Below, one piece after another: positions 1 through 5,911 of a stretch of 6,659 bases of DNA. Position numbers and translations under genes: made by a program. Source of the stretch: Clostridia bacterium (lineage in GTDB: Bacteria; Bacillota_A; Clostridia; Oscillospirales; Acutalibacteraceae); assembly GCA_017547865.1 (NCBI GenBank), contig JAFYOA010000377.1, forward strand, positions 1 through 6,659, in the 5' to 3' direction. Each line of letters starts with the position of its first letter. Position 1 is the first letter of the stretch. A model generated the notes under the pieces. The model was not told the origin of the DNA and did no database searches. It saw only the letters and a program-made list of their open reading frames with translations.

Positions 1-228
1 ACCATCAGCCCTCTGAAAAATGCCGGGAAACTCAATGATATCGGTGAAAAACTGGCTGAAAAATATAACATCAGGCACCTGCCATCTGACTTCAAGAAAA
101 AAGGCGGTTATTTGAAATCCATCGAGCTCTCCCATCAGTATAACCTGTACAGGCAAAACTACTGCGGATGTATTTATTCCAAAGTTCAAAGTGAACAACA
201 CCGCCAGAAAACCGCAGAAAACGAATAA
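1..228 (+). CDS. queH: QueH epoxyqueuosine reductase, C-terminal fragment
   Basis: The plus strand reads open from base 1 in frame 1 to a TAA at 226-228, giving 75 residues that are the C-terminal end of a protein beginning left of the window. The segment HLPSDFKKKGGYLKSIELS (residues 26-44), followed by YNLYRQNYCGC (47-57), is characteristic of the QueH (formerly DUF208) family. QueH is a non-cobalamin iron-sulfur enzyme that reduces epoxyqueuosine to queuosine in the wobble position of tRNAs with GUN anticodons, in the cytoplasm; it replaces QueG in many Clostridia. The Cys-Gly-Cys at residues 55-57 is a conserved cysteine pair of the family; the other iron-sulfur cysteines should lie in the missing N-terminal part. 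The last 15 or so residues are polar and lysine/glutamine-rich, as an unconserved tail would be. The gene converges on radC, with a hairpin between. Family identity is strong; only the fragment is visible. Confidence 0.9.
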   Translation, partial: TISPLKNAGKLNDIGEKLAEKYNIRHLPSDFKKKGGYLKSIELSHQYNLYRQNYCGCIYSKVQSEQHRQKTAENE

Positions 229-244
229 TCGCATACATAATATC

Positions 245-279
245 AAAAGCCCTCAATCCAAAAGATTGAAGGCTTTTTC
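245..279. terminator. Probable bidirectional intrinsic terminator between queH and radC
   Basis: Bases 245-258 (AAAAGCCCTCAATC) and 264-277 (GATTGAAGGCTTTT) form a 14-bp inverted repeat around a 5-base loop. The one imperfect position, 252 against 270, is a C-A mismatch in plus-strand RNA but a G-U pair in minus-strand RNA. Downstream on the plus strand lies a T-rich run from 274 (TTTTTCTTT); on the minus strand the stem ends in TTTT followed by GATATTAT. It sits 17 bases after the queH stop and ends just before the radC stop at 281-283, so it can serve both converging genes. The A-run/U-run stem base and the placement support a terminator; efficiency in each direction is not known. Confidence 0.82.
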
Positions 280-280
280 T

Positions 281-1039
281 TTACTTCAAGCGTTCCGAGC
301 GATCTTCATTCATCAGTTCAAGCCAACCGGCTTTGCGCATGGACATATAATCCGAATCACTGAAGATAAAATGATCCTGCAAAGTCACATCTACAGCAGC
401 CAATGCAGCGGTCAAACTCCGGGTTGTTTTCATATCGTTGGAAGAAGGCATGATGTTTCCGCTGGGATGATTGTGTGCCAAAGCTGCGGCTGTAGCGTTA
501 TATTTCAGGCAAAGTTCCATGATCTTCCGTTTATAAATCGGCGCGGCATTTACCGAACCTTCATGCAAAATATCATGAAACACAACTTTTCCTGCGGAAG
601 ACAGCAGAATCAGTGCTACGACCTCATGATCCCGACCACGAAAATCATTCTGAAAAATCTTAGCCATATCTTCTGCCTTAGAAATACGCCCGGCTTTACC
701 CGCGCGATCAGCATAATACACGCGTGACACTTCCGGAATCAGCTTAAGAAGAAACACCGTTGCAGGTTTAATAGCGGGAATCTCCATCAATTCATCCGGG
801 TCGGCGTCAAATACACCAGAAAGGGAACCGAAACGATCGATCAGCTGATGTGCAATACCGTTGGTATCCACATATGGAATCGTATTAAACAGAACCATCT
901 CCAAAACCTGATGCGGCTGCATATTTTTCAATCCGCTTTTATAAAAAGCTTCTTTCATACGCTGACGATGCCCGGCATGAAGATTCTTGTCAGGGCCGGA
1001 TTTTTTTCCGCCCTTTTCCTTCTTTTCTGTTTCCGCCAT
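281..1039 (-). CDS. radC: RadC family JAB/MPN-domain protein
   Basis: The product is 252 residues, a normal RadC length. After a lysine-rich head (residues 1-19), residues 20-110 form the helical N-terminal part with a helix-hairpin-helix-like segment near 69-104. Residues about 118-243 are the JAB/MPN+ metalloprotease-like domain, with the signature HNHPSGNIMPSSND at 189-202; His189, His191 and Asp202 are the expected metal ligands and the glutamate of EGSVN (Glu160) lies in a conserved stretch. RadC was first tied to DNA repair in E. coli, but that assignment was later traced to another gene, so its true role is unsettled; links to recombination and to anti-phage defence have been suggested for relatives. 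The hairpin normally reading GhG is here AIK (89-91). The ATG at 1037-1039 lies 5 bases after the upstream gene's stop, with only a weak GAAGAAG at 1048-1054 as ribosome site, so translation may be coupled. It is the last gene of the minus block. Confidence 0.93.
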   Translation of the reverse strand: MAETEKKEKGGKKSGPDKNLHAGHRQRMKEAFYKSGLKNMQPHQVLEMVLFNTIPYVDTNGIAHQLIDRFGSLSGVFDADPDELMEIPAIKPATVFLLKLIPEVSRVYYADRAGKAGRISKAEDMAKIFQNDFRGRDHEVVALILLSSAGKVVFHDILHEGSVNAAPIYKRKIMELCLKYNATAAALAHNHPSGNIMPSSNDMKTTRSLTAALAAVDVTLQDHFIFSDSDYMSMRKAGWLELMNEDRSERLK

Positions 1040-1044
1040 CTTAA

Positions 1045-1293
1045 TTACTTCTTCAGCATTTTCTGCTTTTCATCCAGGATATCACGACGAGTCTTGGTCT
1101 GCACAGCATCCACCGTAATTACACCATCATCGGAAATGCGCAGCACGTCGCCCTCTTTTACATCAGCAGGAAGTTCCGCACGTTCGATGCCATAGAAATG
1201 CAAATCTTTTTCTTTCTTTTTGTTTTTGCCTTCGTTCGGTTCTTCGCAAATTGCAAAATTACCCTCAAATCGATCCACAATCAACGTTCTCAT
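1045..1293 (-). CDS. DUF3006 family protein
   Basis: This is a small protein of 82 residues beginning MRTLIVDRFEGNFAICEE, the typical opening of DUF3006 proteins (LIVDRFEG followed by a second short strand). A lysine-rich insert (residues 22-30) precedes ELPADVKEGDVLRI (40-53), also typical, and a charged C-terminal helix ends in KMLKK. The predicted fold is a small all-beta core. No catalytic residues, signal peptide or membrane segment are visible, so it should be cytoplasmic. Members of this family are very often encoded directly next to a ComEC-like metallo-beta-lactamase protein, as here, which suggests a joint role that has not been defined. The start is fixed by a good AAAGGAG at 1301-1307, 7 bases before the ATG; this site overlaps the stop codon of the upstream MBL gene. 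Confidence 0.85.
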   Translation of the reverse strand: MRTLIVDRFEGNFAICEEPNEGKNKKKEKDLHFYGIERAELPADVKEGDVLRISDDGVITVDAVQTKTRRDILDEKQKMLKK

Positions 1294-1300
1294 GTATAAG

Positions 1301-1307
1301 CTCCTTT
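1301..1307 (-). promoter_or_regulatory. Ribosome binding site of the DUF3006 gene
   Basis: The minus strand reads TAAAGGAG, in which the stop codon of the MBL gene (1306-1308) runs straight into the Shine-Dalgarno. The AAAGGAG core is 7 bases before the ATG at 1291-1293. This is a near-ideal site and the overlap implies that the two proteins are made from one message. Confidence 0.8.
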
Positions 1308-2217
1308 ACGAATTATATTTTGTATAGACATCCAGTTCTTCGCCGTCACTGCAGAAAATCACAGTACCGTCCGTATCGGTCCGATACAATTCCTCGCAGA
1401 TATCAAGACGGTTCAGCACCGGAATACGCGGTAAATGATTATTGTCTTCCCCGGTGGAAATCACCGCAAAACGCGGCATAACAGCATGCAAAAACACCTC
1501 TGTAGTAGAAGTATTGCTGCCATGATGTCCGACCTTCAATACATCGGCAGAAAGGTCGACAACCTCCTGCAGCAAATATTCTTCTACCTCACGTTCGGCA
1601 TCTCCCATCAGTAGAAAACGATGAGAGCCGTACTGCAGTCGAAGTACCAAAGAAGAATTGTTGCTTGAATCAAAATCTTTGCCCGGCGAAAGAATCTCTA
1701 TGCGAAGATTGCCTTTCACCAACACATTGCCGGCTTTGAGAAACTGTGTCGGCACCGATTGTTCGCTTAAAATACGCTGCACCGCACGTACATCCTGTGT
1801 ATCCGGCATAACATCTGCCGGAACCGACGACCGGCAAAACAAGCTGCAGGGAAATCGCTGCAGAACAGTTGCCAAACCGCCAATGTGGTCATCATCCGGA
1901 TGGGTATTAAACACAACAGCCAGTTCCCGAACACCAAGACGTTCCAGATAATCCGCTACATATTTTCCGTTGGCAGCCGTACCACCGTCGATCAGAATGT
2001 ACTCTCCATCCACAGCAATACAAATTGCATCGGCCTTTCCAACATCAAGCACATGCAGACTAAAGGGATAATCCTGGCAGACGTTCTGAAAATCCACCAG
2101 CTTTGTACCGCGGGTAAGTGTATCTGTCAGCCATTGCCCTTGCGGTGTAAGGCTGAAAATTCCTATTACCACCGCCAAAACAATGCAAATTATTTTAAAC
2201 CGATCTGACTTGTTCAT
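1306..2217 (-). CDS. Membrane-anchored ComEC-like metallo-beta-lactamase-fold hydrolase
   Basis: The product is 303 residues. Residues 8-23 form one hydrophobic segment (IICIVLAVVIGIFSLT) after a short basic head, fitting a signal anchor or uncleaved signal peptide. The rest is a metallo-beta-lactamase fold of the ComEC/Rec2 C-terminal type: LHVLDVGKADAICI (54-67), ILIDGG (74-79), the metal motif THPDDDHIGG (105-114, giving H-x-D-x-D-H with His106, Asp108, Asp110 and His111), a strand ending in LLMGDAE (202-208, Asp206 a likely metal bridge), and VGHHGSNTST (229-238, His231/His232). All core metal ligands are present, so it is probably active as a phosphodiesterase or nuclease. It lacks the channel and OB parts of full ComEC, so it is not itself a DNA uptake channel. 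By the positive-inside rule the enzyme domain should face outside. The ATG overlaps the ftsK stop by one base (TAATG), with AGGA at 2224-2227 as ribosome site. The substrate is unknown; nucleic acid is an inference. Confidence 0.88.
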   Translation of the reverse strand: MNKSDRFKIICIVLAVVIGIFSLTPQGQWLTDTLTRGTKLVDFQNVCQDYPFSLHVLDVGKADAICIAVDGEYILIDGGTAANGKYVADYLERLGVRELAVVFNTHPDDDHIGGLATVLQRFPCSLFCRSSVPADVMPDTQDVRAVQRILSEQSVPTQFLKAGNVLVKGNLRIEILSPGKDFDSSNNSSLVLRLQYGSHRFLLMGDAEREVEEYLLQEVVDLSADVLKVGHHGSNTSTTEVFLHAVMPRFAVISTGEDNNHLPRIPVLNRLDICEELYRTDTDGTVIFCSDGEELDVYTKYNS

Positions 2218-2219
2218 TA
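2215..2219 (-). promoter_or_regulatory. TAATG stop-start overlap coupling ftsK to the MBL gene
   Basis: On the minus strand the ftsK stop TAA (2217-2219) shares its last A with the ATG of the MBL gene (2215-2217). An AGGA lies 6 bases before the stop-start junction, inside the ftsK 3' end. Such overlaps normally allow ribosomes ending one gene to start the next, which argues that both are on one message. Confidence 0.75.
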
Positions 2220-4856
2220 CGGATCCTGCTTAAGCATATTGCGTTCCAGATACTGTTGGTAAGTCATCAATACTTGACGCGGTTTGGAGCCCTCGTGAGG
2301 CCCTACAATACCAAGCTGCTCCATTTGGTCAATCAACCGACCTGCACGGGCATAGCCCAAACGAAGGCGGCGCTGCAGCAGCGATGTGGAGGCCTGCCCG
2401 GCTTCAATAACGCACTTGATGGCATCATCCAGACGATCATCACTGAAACCATCCTCATCGTCGCCGTCATCACTGCCGCCGGCAGCAGCCGAAGCATTCT
2501 TCTCGATCTCTTCGATTACCTTTTCGTCGTAAGAACTTTGATGCTGTGTCTTAACAAAAGTTGCGATAGATTCGATTTCAGCATCGGTCACAAAGCATCC
2601 CTGAATGCGCAACGGTTTCTGCGCACCAATAGGAGCAAACAGCATGTCGCCCTGACCCAGCAGCTTTTCAGCGCCGCCCGTATCCAAAATAGTACGGGAA
2701 TCGATGGCTGAAGAAACAGCAAACGCAATGCGGCTGGGAATATTCGCTTTAATCAAACCGGTCACGACATCCACAGAAGGACGCTGGGTGGCCACAATCA
2801 AATGCATACCGGCCGCGCGGGCCATCTGTGCCAAACGACAGATCGAATCTTCCACTTCGTTCGGTGCAGCCATCATCAAATCAGAAAGCTCGTCGATGAT
2901 GATCACGATCTGAGCCATCTTAACCAACGGCTGTCCGTTCTCATCCTGATAATTATTGGCAGCAGCAAAAGCATTGTAGCCGGCAATATCGCGCACATTA
3001 AATTCTGCGAACGTGCGATAACGGCTGAGCATTTCATTCACAGCCCATCCCAAAGCACCGGCTGCTTTCCGCGGGTCAGTCACCACCGGGGTAAGCAGAT
3101 GCGGGATATCGTTATAAACCCCCAGTTCCACAACCTTGGGGTCGATCATCAGAAAACGTACCTGATCGGGAGAAGCTTTATACAAAAGGCTTACGATCAT
3201 GGAGTTGATACAGACAGACTTACCGGAACCGGTCGTGCCAGCGATCAGTAAGTGAGGCATCTTGGCCAGATCTGCCACCCTGACCTGGCCGGCAATATCG
3301 CGACCGAGAGCAACGGTAAGTTTGCTTTTGGCAGTAACAAAACTATTGGACTCGATCAGATCGCGCATGCGTACGGTAGTTTTAGCCTTATTGGGCACCT
3401 CGATACCAACCGCTGCTTTGCCCGGAATGGGCGCCTCAATACGCACGCCGACTGCGGCGAGATTCATTGCAATATCATCAGCCAAACCCGTAATACGGCT
3501 GATCTTTACACCGGGGGCAGGCTGCAGTTCATAACGTGTGACGGAAGGTCCGCGGGAAATGTTCACAATGCTTGTCTGCACGCCAAAGCTCTTCAGCGTA
3601 TCCACCAGCATCTTTCCGCTGGTCTGCAATTCTTCCGCTTCCAGCTTGTCATTCAGACCTTTGCTGGCTTCCAACATAGAGATGGGCGGGAATATGTAAT
3701 TCGGGTCTTCCTCTCTGTTTTCAAAAATCGAAATCTGCCCGGGAAGTACAGCACTCTCACGCTTGTCTTCCGCTTTCTTGCTGCGCATAAATTCCTGCAC
3801 AGCCTTGGCGGCATCCGCCTCGGAATCCTGTGGCTCACTGAATGCAGCCTTCAGAGGAACTTCAACGGGATTTTTTTCGACAACCGGTACAATCTCTTCC
3901 TCAAACACAGCGGCAGATGTTTCGGTTACAACTTCTTCCGGTTCCGCTGCATTCACAGACTCATCCGTTGTTTCTTCCACAGGTGCTTCTGCAATTTTTT
4001 CCTCCGTATTTTCTACGGGGGCATCAAATACCTGCAGCAGCTTATTGCGCTTTTCTACGCTTTCCGGCTGCACCTTCGGCTGTGCCTTTTCTTTTTTCGG
4101 GAAGAGAGACTGCACGTTTTCCCCGCCGGAAACAACGCTTGGGCCATCCAGTGCAATATCAATGTCACTGGATGTATTCTGCACACGGCGCACTGCAGCC
4201 TGTGCGTTTTTTTCGTCTCGTTTTTCTTTGACAGTGCGAATCCCCTTGGATACTGCGTTTACAGGCATCGCCATTGTGTTGAACAGTTTTACCAATGTCG
4301 TACCGGTCAGCGCCATAACCGCCACAAAAAGCACCAGCAGCAAAATAATCTTCGCACCAATACTTCCGCACAAAGCAATCAGCGGCAAACTGATGAGACC
4401 ACCAATGAAGGAGTTGGTGCCGCGGTTTACGCCGGCAACAAAGGCATTTCCAAGAGTCTGCCAGAATCCCTGTTCCCCATGAGAGGCATCGCCGCCAAAA
4501 GCGGCACCAACACCACACACCAACAAAATAACCAATACAACCAAGCCCATGCGCGCATTAAAATTGGAGTTGGTCTTTTCGAACGAAAGAACAACAGCGA
4601 TATAAAGAAGCAACGCCGGCCAAAGAATAGCCCAAAGGCCAAAGAATCCCAGCAGGAAATTGTGACCAAGCTGCCACAAGCTCTCGCCTTTAATAATGAC
4701 AAGGCAACCCAAAAACAACGCCACCGCAAACAGGATGACAGCACGCATCTGATTTTTGTAACGAACATCCTGCTCGGTTGGCCTTTTATTTTTTGAAGAA
4801 GCATTACTCTTCCCTACCGCTTTCTTTGCGGCAGTTTTTTTCTTATTTTCCGCCAT
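2217..4856 (-). CDS. ftsK: FtsK/SpoIIIE family DNA translocase
   Basis: From the ATG at 4854-4856 the product is 879 residues, somewhat longer than B. subtilis SpoIIIE (about 790). It is a hexameric ATP-driven pump that moves double-stranded DNA through the division or sporulation septum. In order: a basic head (1-37); hydrophobic segments near 38-55, 64-92, 103-119 and 151-184 forming the membrane anchor; a long acidic, Glu/Pro/Val-rich linker (about 210-385); alpha/beta motor domains (about 390-775) with Walker A GTTGSGKS (540-547) and Walker B VIIIDE (651-656); an acidic spacer GGSDDGDDEDGFSDD (793-807); and the winged-helix gamma domain (about 808-870, LLQRRLRLGYARAGRLID) that reads chromosome polarity sequences. 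The longer linker and acidic spacer are the main differences from the usual family. The in-frame TTG at 4881-4883 has no ribosome site, so the ATG is preferred. It could be called ftsK or spoIIIE; sequence alone does not tell a vegetative from a sporulation role, though a tepA homologue nearby recalls spoIIIE. Confidence 0.95.
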   Translation of the reverse strand: MAENKKKTAAKKAVGKSNASSKNKRPTEQDVRYKNQMRAVILFAVALFLGCLVIIKGESLWQLGHNFLLGFFGLWAILWPALLLYIAVVLSFEKTNSNFNARMGLVVLVILLVCGVGAAFGGDASHGEQGFWQTLGNAFVAGVNRGTNSFIGGLISLPLIALCGSIGAKIILLLVLFVAVMALTGTTLVKLFNTMAMPVNAVSKGIRTVKEKRDEKNAQAAVRRVQNTSSDIDIALDGPSVVSGGENVQSLFPKKEKAQPKVQPESVEKRNKLLQVFDAPVENTEEKIAEAPVEETTDESVNAAEPEEVVTETSAAVFEEEIVPVVEKNPVEVPLKAAFSEPQDSEADAAKAVQEFMRSKKAEDKRESAVLPGQISIFENREEDPNYIFPPISMLEASKGLNDKLEAEELQTSGKMLVDTLKSFGVQTSIVNISRGPSVTRYELQPAPGVKISRITGLADDIAMNLAAVGVRIEAPIPGKAAVGIEVPNKAKTTVRMRDLIESNSFVTAKSKLTVALGRDIAGQVRVADLAKMPHLLIAGTTGSGKSVCINSMIVSLLYKASPDQVRFLMIDPKVVELGVYNDIPHLLTPVVTDPRKAAGALGWAVNEMLSRYRTFAEFNVRDIAGYNAFAAANNYQDENGQPLVKMAQIVIIIDELSDLMMAAPNEVEDSICRLAQMARAAGMHLIVATQRPSVDVVTGLIKANIPSRIAFAVSSAIDSRTILDTGGAEKLLGQGDMLFAPIGAQKPLRIQGCFVTDAEIESIATFVKTQHQSSYDEKVIEEIEKNASAAAGGSDDGDDEDGFSDDRLDDAIKCVIEAGQASTSLLQRRLRLGYARAGRLIDQMEQLGIVGPHEGSKPRQVLMTYQQYLERNMLKQDP

Positions 4857-4869
4857 TTTAAAGTAACAT

Positions 4870-4878
4870 CCTCTCTCC
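4870..4878 (-). promoter_or_regulatory. Shine-Dalgarno region of ftsK, unusually placed
   Basis: The minus strand reads GGAGAGAGG at 4878 down to 4870. The distance from its last G to the chosen ftsK ATG (4856) is 13 bases, longer than usual. An ATG beginning at 4869 directly after it opens a three-codon frame, ATG TTA CTT TAA, ending at 4858, one base before the ftsK ATG. The site is the only purine-rich one upstream of ftsK, so it decides the start, but how the ribosome is positioned is not obvious. Confidence 0.6.
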
Positions 4879-4897
4879 AACAATCAAACAGTTAAAA

Positions 4898-5842
4898 TCA
4901 CATCAACGCACCGGTAAAGAAATTGACTCTTGTCATGGACTCAATAATTGCAATCAAAATAGTGATGACGCCAAGAACCGCAGTATAGATAGCAAATACA
5001 TGCAGTTTATTGGTGGTCACCATCCAGCGCAGCAGCTGAATCGCCAGGAACCCGACAACAGCAGACGTGGCCATGCCGGCCAGCAAAGGCAGCCATTCCA
5101 CTGCTTCTCCGGATGAAACCGCATCCTTCAGCGTAAGAGCTGCAGCAGCCAAAATAGAAGGAATGCCCAAAACAAAGGAATAATCCAGCGCTTTTTGCTG
5201 GTTAATGCCGCGAATCATGGCAACGGACAAAGTAGAACCGGAGCGGGATACACCGGGCAACAGCGCAGCACAAAGCTGTGTCAAACCAACCGCGACCGCA
5301 TCGGCTGTATGGTATTTACCGCGACCCAAAGAAACCTGCTTGCGGCCATGTTCATCCCTGCGTTTGCGATAAGTACGAATACGCTTACCGGCACGAATGG
5401 CCAAAAACAATAGAATGCTGGTCAGCAGAAACGAAAAACCTTCCGCCAAAATACTGTTATCCGTAGCCAGAACATCCGAAATATCCTTCAGCTTCATATC
5501 TGTTCCGGGAATCGGGAGGAACATCAAAAACAAGGGCAGCAAACCGATCACAAGCATCAGCAAAAGTCGACGGTCCTCATCCATTTCTTTCCAATGGAAA
5601 TTGCCGTGAACGACATCTTTGCAAAGAGACACAAACGCCAAAAGCATTTTCCAAATTGTCTCGTAGTAGACAATCATCACCGCGATCAGCGTACCGATAT
5701 GTAACATCACATCGAAAAACAGGCCATCAACACTGACACCCATCACATGCTTGGCAAGAGAAAGATGCCCGCTGGAAGAAACCGGCAGAAACTCTGTCAA
5801 TCCCTGTACAATGCCCTGCACAATTGCTTCAAAAACACTCAT
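4898..5842 (-). CDS. uppP: Undecaprenyl-diphosphatase UppP (BacA family)
   Basis: The product is 314 residues, an integral membrane enzyme that removes a phosphate from undecaprenyl diphosphate so that the lipid carrier for peptidoglycan and other wall polymers can be reused; overexpression in E. coli gives bacitracin resistance. Both family signatures are intact: VQGLTEFLPVSSSGHL (12-27), holding the (E/Q)xxxE motif as Gln13 and Glu17 plus Ser24 and His26, and LLPGVSRSGST (194-204) with the essential Arg200. About eight hydrophobic segments are visible, for instance near 48-72, 92-109, 133-149, 184-198, 222-238, 250-273 and 283-301. It is longer than the usual 265-280 residues because of a basic cytoplasmic-type loop at about 151-178 (RAGKRIRTYRKRRDEHGRK). 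The start is well fixed: GGAGGT at 5849-5854 lies 6 bases before the ATG at 5840-5842. The gene sits between the tepA-like gene and ftsK with no terminator after it. Confidence 0.95.
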   Translation of the reverse strand: MSVFEAIVQGIVQGLTEFLPVSSSGHLSLAKHVMGVSVDGLFFDVMLHIGTLIAVMIVYYETIWKMLLAFVSLCKDVVHGNFHWKEMDEDRRLLLMLVIGLLPLFLMFLPIPGTDMKLKDISDVLATDNSILAEGFSFLLTSILLFLAIRAGKRIRTYRKRRDEHGRKQVSLGRGKYHTADAVAVGLTQLCAALLPGVSRSGSTLSVAMIRGINQQKALDYSFVLGIPSILAAAALTLKDAVSSGEAVEWLPLLAGMATSAVVGFLAIQLLRWMVTTNKLHVFAIYTAVLGVITILIAIIESMTRVNFFTGALM

Positions 5843-5848
5843 TCTATG

Positions 5849-5854
5849 ACCTCC
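5849..5854 (-). promoter_or_regulatory. Strong ribosome binding site of uppP, in the loop of a short hairpin
   Basis: GGAGGT on the minus strand lies 6 bases before the uppP ATG. The flanking bases form a 4-bp inverted repeat, TGAC (5855-5858 read on minus) and GTCA (5847-5850 read on minus), which would show GGAG as a four-base loop. The stem is too short to be stable alone, so this is only noted. Confidence 0.75.
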
Positions 5855-5873
5855 GTCAGACTCAAAAGCCTTT

Positions 5874-5903
5874 ATGTAGCCGCGGCGAAAATGCCGCGTA
5901 CAT
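5874..5903 (-). other. GC-rich hairpin in the tepA-uppP gap
   Basis: Bases 5881-5886 (CGCGGC) and 5893-5898 (GCCGCG) are a perfect 6-bp all-GC inverted repeat around a six-base loop, and the stem extends outward by five more pairs (ATGTA at 5874-5878 with TACAT at 5899-5903) across a 2-base bulge at 5879-5880. In minus-strand RNA it begins 8 bases after the tepA-like stop and ends about 20 bases before the uppP Shine-Dalgarno. No U-run follows directly; a short CUUUUG is seven or more bases on. It could be a weak attenuator, an RNA processing or stabilising element, or chance. Confidence 0.55.
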
Positions 5904-5911
5904 GTTGTAAA

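Noticed and set aside
191..727. A 178-codon open frame on the plus strand over the queH end and radC
   Set aside because: It starts inside the queH 3' end, crosses the terminator and runs antisense to radC; its product shows no known motif.
2368..2390. Inverted repeat around CGCTGCAGCAGCG inside ftsK
   Set aside because: It falls in the codons for the conserved gamma-domain stretch SLLQRRLRLG and is explained by protein coding.
3763..4482. A Ser/Thr-rich plus-strand frame that resembles a secreted low-complexity protein
   Set aside because: The composition is the mirror of the acidic, Glu/Ala-rich ftsK linker read on the other strand.
3252..4796. A 514-codon open frame on the plus strand, antisense to ftsK
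   Set aside because: It lies fully inside a certain gene, its product is rich in His, Cys, Asn and Gln with no recognisable domain, and no ribosome site was seen. It is the shadow expected from the codon use of ftsK.
4881..4883. TTG as the start codon of ftsK
   Set aside because: No purine-rich site lies before it, and the extra nine residues (MLERGCYFK) do not resemble the basic N-terminus of the family; the GGAGAGAGG lies after it.
4857..4897. A separate promoter for ftsK in the uppP-ftsK gap
   Set aside because: The 41-base gap holds no pair of -35 and -10 like hexamers at a fitting distance.
5881..5898. The GC-rich hairpin as a full intrinsic terminator
   Set aside because: In the direction of transcription no U-run follows the stem directly, so it is listed only as a hairpin of unknown role.
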